Assembly: GCA_016219075.1 (NCBI GenBank)
Contig: JACRCJ010000286.1
Location: forward strand, 41,283-105,282
Source of the DNA: Deltaproteobacteria bacterium
GTDB lineage: Bacteria; Desulfobacterota; GWC2-55-46
Length of the DNA: 64,000 bases
Direction of reading: 5' to 3'
The notes beneath the pieces are model-generated. The model worked only from the letters and a program-made list of their open reading frames with translations, was not told the DNA's origin and ran no database searches. The position numbers were made by a program, and so were the translations under genes. Of the stretch, positions 51,042-57,744 are shown piece after piece. Each line of letters begins with the position of its first letter. The stretch's first letter is position 1.

Positions 51042-53413
51042 CGCCGCCTCCTCGCGCGGGCCGCGCCGAGCGCGAGAAGCCCGAACACCGCGGCCCCGCT
51101 TACATACGCGCCAGCCGTGAAGGTCCACGGGCGATAGACGAACCTGACTGAATGCGCCCCCCTGTCGAGCGGGACACCCCTCAGGATGTAGTCTGCCTTT
51201 AATATCCTCTCCTCTTTGCCGTCCACATACGCCTTCCAGCCGGGGTAATAGCTTTCACTGGCCACGAGTATCCCTGGGGTTCCGCTTACGACCTTGAGCT
51301 CTATGGAGTTATTCCTGTATGAGACGACCTCGATAGAGTCTTTCGGGCCGCCGCTTGCGCCGGGTCTTATGTCGCTACGCGGCTCCTCCTCAAGGAGCAC
51401 CTCGCTCCCGGGCGAAAACTTCTTGTCAGGAAGTATTTCCACGTACTCCTCCGCCCTTTTAATCACCCTGTATTTGCGCGCGATAAAGAACCTCGGCAGG
51501 TAGTTGATGTTCTCGTATACCTTGACGGCCCTCTCCCCTTCGAGCCCTCTTGTCCTGTTATTGGCCGCGCCGACGACTTTCCGGAGGACGAACTCCGGGG
51601 AGGCTATTTCCGGTATCGATACAACGTACTTCACGTTGAGCATCGAGAGGATGTTCGTGGAGTCGGCCCCTTTCCTGGAGGCCATGATTGAGAATAGGTT
51701 CGTGTAATCGCCCCTCCTCATCACCTCTATCCCGCTTATGTCGAATATGTGGGCGGGCAGGTTATAGCCCGTAAGCCTCTCCTTGTCGAGGTCCATCGAC
51801 TTCATTAATGCGCCGTCGAATGAGCCTGCGTCTTTTATCTCCACGCCCTCGCTCATGGTCCGCGGGGTCACGAAAACCCTGAAGAGTCCCTTGTCTTTTG
51901 AGACGAAGTCCATTACTTCGCTTTTCCTGTGGTATTCCCCGGCCCTCATCGAGCCGTAATACCCGTTGTGGGCGAAGAACAGGTCGATTGAAAGCAAGGC
52001 TATTACTGCGTAAGGGAGCTTCTTCAGGAGCCTTTCCGAGCTGAAGCACCCGTAAAGCGCGATTGAGAAAATGATGAAGAAAAAGAGGAGCCTTTTCGCG
52101 TTGAAGAGGTTTATCTCGACATGGTTGTACTCCGGGAAGTCGGTCCCCCTGTTGACGAGAAAGGCCTTTATATCCGGGCCGAAAAGATCGAGTAAGCCGA
52201 AGGTGAGCGCGGCGACAGTCGAAAGGCCGAGTAGAAGCCGGACCATCCGGCGCGCGCCCCCGTCCTTTTTCTCGATGCCCTCCTTTAGCCTGTCGTACCC
52301 GAGGCCCGTCGAGACCGATAAAAAGAGAAAGGGCACGAAGAGGAACTTGACCGGGTACCGGAACTTGTTGAAAAAAGGCGCCCATTCGTAGAGGTAATGA
52401 TAGAAAAGGTTGTTCCTGCCCATCGCGAGCGAAAGGTACAAGAGCCCGGTAAAGAGGAACGGCCACGCCTTCCTCCGCTCTCTCAAGAAGAAAAAGGCCG
52501 ACAGCGCGAACGGTATGACTCCGGTATAGACGGTCTTTAGCCAGCTCTGGTTCGCCCAGTACTTCTCATCGGAGACGCCGTACCCGTAAGGGTCGGGGAT
52601 GAAGAACTGTATGAAGTCCTTCAGGTCGAAAGACCACGTCGTCGCCTCGAAATAGCTCAATCCCCCTGCCCTCGTTGAGGAGCGGGCAAGCTCAACGAAG
52701 GGAAGCAGCTGTACGGCCGACAGCAGTACGAAGACCGCCATCGACAGCACGAAAAGCGCCGAGCGTCTCTTCAGGCCCGCCGGGCTTGAGCCGCCGAAAT
52801 CCATCACCGAAGGCATGAGCGTCATTATCAGCAACAGCCCCGCTGTCCCGAGGAGCACTTCTATCCCCCCGGCCGTGAACATCACGGTAAGAGTAACCCC
52901 GGTAAGTACCCCGTAGAGGCATGAGCCGCGCCCCACGGCCCTCCTGAAAAGGAGTATCGCGAGCGGGACCCACGCTACGGAAAAAAGCGTGCTTATAACG
53001 TTGTGCGCCGAGAAGAGATACCCGCTCAGCATGAATACCAGAGCGCCCGCGAGAGAACCCGCCTTTCCGCACTCCATCTCCCGCAGCAGCAGGAACGTGA
53101 AAGACCCCGCGAGGAAGAAGTGGATGATGATAGTCCAGTTGAACGCGGTGTCGAAAGGAAGCGCGAGAAGGAGCGCGTCCGGCGGGTAGAATATCCCCGG
53201 CTGGAGGGTCGCAAGGAGCGGGTGTCCGCTGTACGAATAAGGGTTCCAGAGAGGGACCTCGCCGTTCTTGACAGCCTCCACCCACAGAAGGCGCGGCGGT
53301 ATGAAGAAGACCGACAGGTCCCTTTCAGTCAAAAGGTACGCCCCGCTGAGCGCCGAGTAGAAAAGCCCGCAGCTCAAAAGCGCGAGATATATGGGAACGA
53401 AAAAAGTAGCCAT
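51038..53413 (-). CDS. YfhO-family large membrane protein
   Basis: Membrane protein of 791 aa with about twelve helices in the first 430 residues and a C-terminal periplasmic domain. SESYYPGWKAYVDGKEERI followed by RGVPLDRGAHSVRFVYRPW is the YfhO signature, and a final helix precedes an Arg-rich tail. GYLFSAHNVISTLFSVAWVP and PLWNPYSYSGHPLLA fit the GT-C-like part. In Firmicutes YfhO proteins help glycosylate lipoteichoic acid; elsewhere their role is unknown. It lies 72 nt downstream of the major pilin and is coupled to the GT39-like gene, so both may modify pilin or a surface glycan. Confidence 0.82.
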   Translation of the reverse strand: MATFFVPIYLALLSCGLFYSALSGAYLLTERDLSVFFIPPRLLWVEAVKNGEVPLWNPYSYSGHPLLATLQPGIFYPPDALLLALPFDTAFNWTIIIHFFLAGSFTFLLLREMECGKAGSLAGALVFMLSGYLFSAHNVISTLFSVAWVPLAILLFRRAVGRGSCLYGVLTGVTLTVMFTAGGIEVLLGTAGLLLIMTLMPSVMDFGGSSPAGLKRRSALFVLSMAVFVLLSAVQLLPFVELARSSTRAGGLSYFEATTWSFDLKDFIQFFIPDPYGYGVSDEKYWANQSWLKTVYTGVIPFALSAFFFLRERRKAWPFLFTGLLYLSLAMGRNNLFYHYLYEWAPFFNKFRYPVKFLFVPFLFLSVSTGLGYDRLKEGIEKKDGGARRMVRLLLGLSTVAALTFGLLDLFGPDIKAFLVNRGTDFPEYNHVEINLFNAKRLLFFFIIFSIALYGCFSSERLLKKLPYAVIALLSIDLFFAHNGYYGSMRAGEYHRKSEVMDFVSKDKGLFRVFVTPRTMSEGVEIKDAGSFDGALMKSMDLDKERLTGYNLPAHIFDISGIEVMRRGDYTNLFSIMASRKGADSTNILSMLNVKYVVSIPEIASPEFVLRKVVGAANNRTRGLEGERAVKVYENINYLPRFFIARKYRVIKRAEEYVEILPDKKFSPGSEVLLEEEPRSDIRPGASGGPKDSIEVVSYRNNSIELKVVSGTPGILVASESYYPGWKAYVDGKEERILKADYILRGVPLDRGAHSVRFVYRPWTFTAGAYVSGAAVFGLLALGAARARRRR

Positions 53414-53485
53414 TTGGGTATAGGCCCTCTGCCGCGCCTTAAGGCGGCAACGGGGCTTCGGTTGGCTGCGTGTCTCAGAAGGAGG

Positions 53486-53896
53486 TCAGAAATTGTATTT
53501 GACCTTCGGCCCGAACGTCGTGTTCCCGCCGGTATAGGTCATCGTGTAAGGGGTGTTGCCTACGGTGATGGTGACAAGCACCCCGACGGTCGTCATCGTG
53601 ACGTTGTCCGCCGCGGCGGCCGTGGCCCCGGCTATGTTGGCGTTATTCAATACCGCCGTTTCGTTAACAAACCCGTCCGTCGTGCCGAGCTGGTACGCCG
53701 TGCCTTTTATGAGGAACTGCGAGTGGAGTATGTTCGCCGCCCCGGCGATGGCCCCGCCTATGCCTTTGGCGGTAGCGACCCTCGCGTCCGACTGGAGGTC
53801 TAAAAACCTCGGGATAGCCACTGCCGCGAGTATCGCGAGGATCACTATGACCATCACCAGCTCGATCAACGTAAAACCCTTATTGGAACTTTTCAT
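53486..53896 (-). CDS. mshA: major type IV pilin (MshA/PilA-like)
   Basis: Pilin of 136 aa. The leader MKSSNKG/FTLIELVMVIVILAILAAVAIPRFLDLQ (split here after Gly) has Glu at +5, and the N-terminal helix ends IPRFLDLQSDAR, a signature common to MSHA pilins. The head is small (about 95 aa), rich in Ala, Thr and Gly, and has no cysteines, so it lacks the usual disulphide D-region. A very strong AAGGAGG lies 6-7 nt before the ATG, consistent with high expression. It lies 24 nt after the second pilin gene. Confidence 0.88.
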   Translation of the reverse strand: MKSSNKGFTLIELVMVIVILAILAAVAIPRFLDLQSDARVATAKGIGGAIAGAANILHSQFLIKGTAYQLGTTDGFVNETAVLNNANIAGATAAAADNVTMTTVGVLVTITVGNTPYTMTYTGGNTTFGPKVKYNF

Positions 53897-53920
53897 TTAT
53901 TACCTCCTTTTTTTTAGTGC

Positions 53921-54388
53921 CTACCAGGCTTCATAACCCTTTGTAGATGAACTTACCCGCCCGGTCTTGACGTCGTAATCGTAGATGTTGCCGAATGGGT
54001 CGAGCGGACGGCCGTCCTTATCGAGCGTCATCGATTCCACGTATTTGCCGAGGATGATGACCCTGTAGTCCTCACCCTGTATCTCGCTGTTTGATGCGGA
54101 CGCGTACCTCATCAGGTCTTTTGTCGATTTGGGGAGCCTCTTGTTGACCATCACATAATAGCCGACGGCCGTCCTCAAGTTTGAAAGCTCCACTGAAAGC
54201 GCTGTCTCCTTGACGGACTTGACCGATGAGCTGTATCTGCTCAAGGCCGCGAGGAGGAGGGCCGAGATGAATGCGGCCACCAGGAGCGCCTCCACCGGGC
54301 TCCTGCCTTGCACGGAGTGCACCGGCGTACGTCGAGGATTTTCCGGGGGGTACAACGCTGTATAAAGACATTTATCGCGTCCGCGCAC
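53921..54388 (-). CDS. pseudopilin (GspG/MshB-like) with repeat-derived leader
   Basis: Protein of 155 aa. The cleavage region is VQG/RSPVEALLVAAFISALLLAAL with Glu at +5. The C-terminal part reads RPLDPFGNIYDYDVKTGRVSSS, as in GspG-type pilins. GTG 54388 has AAGGAGGT 4 nt upstream, so translation probably begins there. Codons 2-21 coincide with a 60 bp dispersed repeat (54326-54385), which gives an unusual 28-residue leader containing a Cys. The first mature residue would be Arg instead of Phe/Met. An internal GTG (codon 23) would shorten the leader but has no ribosome site. Processing efficiency is uncertain. Confidence 0.75.
   Translation of the reverse strand: MRGRDKCLYTALYPPENPRRTPVHSVQGRSPVEALLVAAFISALLLAALSRYSSSVKSVKETALSVELSNLRTAVGYYVMVNKRLPKSTKDLMRYASASNSEIQGEDYRVIILGKYVESMTLDKDGRPLDPFGNIYDYDVKTGRVSSSTKGYEAW
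54326..54385 (-). repeat. dispersed repeat of about 60 bp, copy 1 (inside a prepilin leader)
   Basis: The plus strand reads TACGTCGAGGATTTTCCG, a short spacer, then AACGCTGTATAAAGACATTTA and TCGCGTCCG, matching 57627-57685 at roughly 80 percent by eye. The second half is an imperfect palindrome centred on TATAAAG.CATTTA. It lies in frame between the GTG start and the prepilin cleavage site of the pseudopilin gene, 3 nt from the start codon. Confidence 0.8.
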
Positions 54389-54389
54389 T

Positions 54390-55610
54390 TTACCTCCTTA
54401 CTATCTTCAGTATGTCCCACATAGGCAGGAAGATGGCGAGCGCGAGGAACAGGACTATCCCGAATATGAACGCGAGCAGTATCGGCTCCAGGAGCGTCGT
54501 AAGGTTCCTTATAGCCGCGTCTACCTCCCTGTCGTAATACTCGGCGGTCTTTTCGAGCATCTCGTCGAGGTTGCCGGTATCCTCGCCCACGGCGACCATC
54601 TGGACGACCATCGGTGGGAAGCTCTTGCTCTCCGACATGGGCCCTGAGAGCGGCCTTCCCGCCCTGACGCTCTCCTCGATAAGTTTTATCTCTGATTCAA
54701 GGAGCCTGTTCTCCACCGCCCTTGAGACGATGTCGAGCGACTGCAATATCGGCAACCCGCTCCTGTACAGAGAAGCCAGGACCCGAGAGAACCTCGATAT
54801 GACGGACTTCAGCAGGAGCGGGCCGAAGACCGGCACCTTCAGTATGAGCCTGTCCCTGTTGTATTTACCGGACTCCGTCGAAAGATAGAGCCGGACGCCG
54901 AGGAAGAAAAACAACGCCGTAAAGGCTGCTATGTACCAGTAGGAGGTGAAGGCGTTCGATAAGGCGATGAGAATGCGGGTCGGAAGAGGCAGATCGACCT
55001 TGAACGTGGAGTAGAGCCTCGCGAACTTGGGCACTACGAAGTTCATGAGTATCACGACCGCCCCGACGATGGCCCCGAGGACTATCTTCGGGTAAAGGGT
55101 GGCCGACTTGATCTTCGACCTGTTCTCCGCGTTCTTCTCAAGCATTGATGCGAGCCTGTCGAGCACGGACTCCAGTATGCCGCCGGCCTCACCTGCCTCG
55201 ACCATGTTCGAGTAAAGCTCGGAGAAGACCAACGGATGCGCCTTCAGCGCGCCCGAGAAGCTCCCGCCGCCCTCGACGTCCTCCCTTATCTTTTTAACGA
55301 CAGAGCCGAAGGCAGGGTTTTTTATCTGGCGCTCCAGGGTAAACAGCGCCCTTGTAAGCGGCACGCCCGCGCCGAAGAGCGTCGCCATCTGCCTTGAGAA
55401 AAGTATTATCTCCTGCTGCGGGACCCGGCTGCGCAGGAGCCTGTCGAGCCTGAAGGAGGTCACGAATGAAGGGGCATTTGAGGCGATGGAGATTGGTATG
55501 AGCCCCATCTTGTCGAGAGAGGCCTCGATCTGGACCCTGTCCGGCGCCTCCAGAAGCCCTGTCATGAGCGCGCCGTGCTTATCCCTTGCCCTGTATCTGA
55601 AAGACGGCAT
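54390..55610 (-). CDS. mshG: pilus/T2SS inner-membrane platform protein (GspF/PilC/MshG)
   Basis: Protein of 406 aa with two T2SSF domains (about 70-195 and 272-395) and three membrane helices. Landmarks are FRYRARDKHGALMTGLLEA at the start, LFSRQMATLFGAGVPLTRAL, MVEAGEAGGILESVLDRLA, and PPMVVQMVAVGEDTGNLDEML in the second repeat. It is the motor platform that works with the GspE-type ATPase. It lies 86 nt after mshE and overlaps no gene; the pseudopilin start is 1 nt away. Confidence 0.93.
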   Translation of the reverse strand: MPSFRYRARDKHGALMTGLLEAPDRVQIEASLDKMGLIPISIASNAPSFVTSFRLDRLLRSRVPQQEIILFSRQMATLFGAGVPLTRALFTLERQIKNPAFGSVVKKIREDVEGGGSFSGALKAHPLVFSELYSNMVEAGEAGGILESVLDRLASMLEKNAENRSKIKSATLYPKIVLGAIVGAVVILMNFVVPKFARLYSTFKVDLPLPTRILIALSNAFTSYWYIAAFTALFFFLGVRLYLSTESGKYNRDRLILKVPVFGPLLLKSVISRFSRVLASLYRSGLPILQSLDIVSRAVENRLLESEIKLIEESVRAGRPLSGPMSESKSFPPMVVQMVAVGEDTGNLDEMLEKTAEYYDREVDAAIRNLTTLLEPILLAFIFGIVLFLALAIFLPMWDILKIVRR

Positions 55611-55696
55611 AATTCCAAAGCCTCACAATAGGATATGAAACCGCCCGCCTTCATGCGGGCGTAAAGCCGCCGGTTCCGCATGGATACAGCCACGGA

Positions 55697-57400
55697 CTAC
55701 TCCACCACCTGCGTAGCCTGCAGGACCTCTTCCACGGTCGTATGCCCGCCTATCACGGCCCTTATGCCCTGTACCCTCAGGTTCTTGAAGCCTTTCTTCC
55801 TCGCGGCTTCCAGCATTTCGTTGTTCCCGGCCTTCGCAAGTATCAGGGAGCGGAGCTCGTCGTCGAGGAGAAGCACCTCGAATATGCCGATCCTGCCTTT
55901 AAGGCCCGCGCCCTTGCAGGCCGGGCACCCGGCGCCCCTGTAGAACTGCGGCGCCTTGCCCGTGAACCTCACACCGAGGTCGCTTATCATCCGCGGGTCC
56001 GCCTCGTAAGCCGTAGAGCACGACGCGCATATCCGCCTTACCAGCCTCTGCCCCACTATGCACGTCACGGCGGACGAGATGAGGTACGGCTCAATGCCCA
56101 TGTCGAGGAGCCTGGCGATGGTGCCGATGGAGTCGTTCGTGTGTATGGTGGAGATGACGAGATGGCCGGTGAGGGCCGCGTGTATGGCTATCTCGGCGGT
56201 CTCCCTGTCCCTTATCTCCCCTATCATAACGATATCCGGGTCCTGCCGGAGTATGTGCCGCAGGGCCCCGGCGAACGTCACCCCGACCTTCGTGTTCACC
56301 TGGACCTGGTTTATCCGCTTGATGTGGTACTCGACCGGGTCCTCGACGGTGACGAGGTTCTTGTCGATCGTATTCACGAGGCTCAACAGGGTATAGGCCG
56401 TGGTCGTCTTGCCGCTCCCGGTCGGGCCGGTCAAGAGCGCCATGCCGAAGGGCCTTTTTATTACCTTCTTCAAGACGTCGAGCACGTCCGGCAGCGGGGT
56501 CAGGTGCTCGATGTCGAGGATCATGTTGCCCTTGTCGAGGAGCCTCATGACCGCCTTCTCCCCGAAGATCGTCGGGAGCGTCGAGACCCTTATGTCGATA
56601 TCGCGGCTGCCGACCTTTATGATGAAACGCCCGTCCTGCGGGAGCCTTTTTTCGGCTATGTCGAGCTCGCCCAGTATCTTAACCCTCGAGAGCACGGCCG
56701 GGTGGAGCTTGAGCGGGAGGTTCGCCGATTCATGGAGGACCCCGTCTACCCTGACCCTCACCCTCAGGGTGTCCTCGTCGGGCTCGATGTGGATGTCGGA
56801 AGCCCCGTCCATCACGGCCTTCGAGATGACGAGGTTGACCATCTGCACTATAGAGGTCTCGCCCGCTATCCTTTCGAGCTTGTCCGGCGCGTCCTCCTCG
56901 CCCTTCAGTAGCTCGAGGCCCGAGGCCTGGACCTTCCTGACCATGTCAGCGAGAGACGACCCCATCCCGTAGTACTGGTCGAGCGCCTTCATGACCTCGG
57001 TCTCGGTTGCGACCAGGGGGACTATATTGCAGTTCGTTATCTTTTTAAGCTCGTCTACCGCAAAGACGTTCAGCGGGTCGAGCATCGCAAGCCGGAGCTC
57101 GTCGCCTTCCTTTGACACCGGTATGACCATGTAGCGCCGAGCCGTTGCCTCCGGCACGAGCTTTATCACCTGCGGGTCCGGGATGGCTCTGGAAAGCATC
57201 ACGTAGGGGAGCTGGTACTGGTCGGCGAGCGCCTCGGCGATGTCTTTCTCGGTGGCGTAGCCGAGGTTGACGAGGACCTTGCCCACGCGGGTATTAGTCC
57301 TCTTGCCGATCCGCAATACCTCATCGAGCTGGGCGGCGGTGACGACGCCCTTTGATTTAAGGATCTCGCCTATCGGCTGGATTTTTTTGATTACCGTCAT
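55697..57400 (-). CDS. mshE: pilus assembly ATPase (MshE/PilB/GspE family)
   Basis: Hexameric secretion ATPase of 567 aa. The N-terminal MshEN domain covers 1-145 and includes RVGKVLVNLGYATEKDIAEA followed by LADQ, a good match to the 24-residue c-di-GMP-binding pattern of MshE. The preceding half-site (PIGEILKSKGVVTAAQLDEV) lacks the first Arg. The ATPase core has Walker A LLTGPTGSGKTTTAYTLL, Asp box, Walker B DIVMIGEIRDRETAEIAI and the His box TGHLVISTIHTND. A four-cysteine zinc site (CASC, CPAC) is near 460-505. It powers pilus extension. It is first in the pilus run; no PilT retraction ATPase follows. Confidence 0.93.
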   Translation of the reverse strand: MTVIKKIQPIGEILKSKGVVTAAQLDEVLRIGKRTNTRVGKVLVNLGYATEKDIAEALADQYQLPYVMLSRAIPDPQVIKLVPEATARRYMVIPVSKEGDELRLAMLDPLNVFAVDELKKITNCNIVPLVATETEVMKALDQYYGMGSSLADMVRKVQASGLELLKGEEDAPDKLERIAGETSIVQMVNLVISKAVMDGASDIHIEPDEDTLRVRVRVDGVLHESANLPLKLHPAVLSRVKILGELDIAEKRLPQDGRFIIKVGSRDIDIRVSTLPTIFGEKAVMRLLDKGNMILDIEHLTPLPDVLDVLKKVIKRPFGMALLTGPTGSGKTTTAYTLLSLVNTIDKNLVTVEDPVEYHIKRINQVQVNTKVGVTFAGALRHILRQDPDIVMIGEIRDRETAEIAIHAALTGHLVISTIHTNDSIGTIARLLDMGIEPYLISSAVTCIVGQRLVRRICASCSTAYEADPRMISDLGVRFTGKAPQFYRGAGCPACKGAGLKGRIGIFEVLLLDDELRSLILAKAGNNEMLEAARKKGFKNLRVQGIRAVIGGHTTVEEVLQATQVVE

Positions 57401-57536
57401 ATCCGGTGACAGTCTTTCGCCCTTTTCGGGCTAAAAACAGGGAAATATGCCGGAGTTCGAGATGTGGGTTACACGCGGGATGAGTCCAGCGGGAGCGGCC
57501 TCGGCGGCCGCTTAAAGACAAGCTTCAGACGAATCC

Positions 57537-57542
57537 ATTATA
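57537..57542 (-). promoter_or_regulatory. -10 element upstream of the pilus operon
   Basis: On the minus strand a perfect TATAAT lies about 137 nt before the mshE ATG. The -35 region at the right distance is poor (TTTCAT), so an activator may be needed. The leader to 57400 contains a small GCCC/GGGC hairpin (about 57419-57433). No sigma-54 pattern and no known c-di-GMP riboswitch core could be found. Confidence 0.4.
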
Positions 57543-57585
57543 TCCAAGATAAACGAAAAATGAAAGGGGTTCATGCGCTTTTGAC

Positions 57586-57613
57586 AAAAAAAACCCGGGA
57601 ATGTCCTCCCGGG
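57586..57613 (-). terminator. intrinsic terminator downstream of aclA
   Basis: On the minus strand CCCGGGA (57613-57607) pairs with TCCCGGG (57600-57594) across a 6 nt loop, followed by TTTTTTTT (57593-57586). This is a standard intrinsic terminator. It lies 130 nt past the aclA stop and separates the citrate-lyase transcript from the pilus operon promoter. Confidence 0.88.
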
Positions 57614-57626
57614 CCGTTGTTTATTA

Positions 57627-57685
57627 TACGTCTTAGGATTTTCCGAGGAGCCGAACGCAGTATAAAGGCATTTATTGCGTTCGTA
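57627..57685 (+). repeat. dispersed repeat of about 60 bp, copy 2 (downstream of aclA)
   Basis: TACGTCTTAGGATTTTCCG, a short spacer, then AACGCAGTATAAAGGCATTT and ATTGCGTT. The part AACGCA...TGCGTT is a clear imperfect palindrome. It matches 54326-54385 and is the better-preserved palindrome of the two. It lies between the aclA terminator and another hairpin repeat within the 344 nt gap 57401-57744, which holds no gene. Confidence 0.8.
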
Positions 57686-57687
57686 TT

Positions 57688-57744
57688 CAGGCTGCTCAAA
57701 AAGTCCCAAGACGACACCGCAGATTGGGCTTTTTCAGCAGCCTG
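57688..57744 (+). repeat. long CAGGCTGCT..AAAAAG inverted repeat abutting the aclA stop
   Basis: CAGGCTGCTCAAAAAGTCCC (57688-57707) pairs with GGGCTTTTTCAGCAGCCTG (57726-57744), giving about 18 base pairs around a 17-18 nt loop. The right arm ends directly at the aclA stop codon. It is the longest member of the family also seen at 9954, 21741 and 38236, and probably protects or terminates the transcript. Confidence 0.8.
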
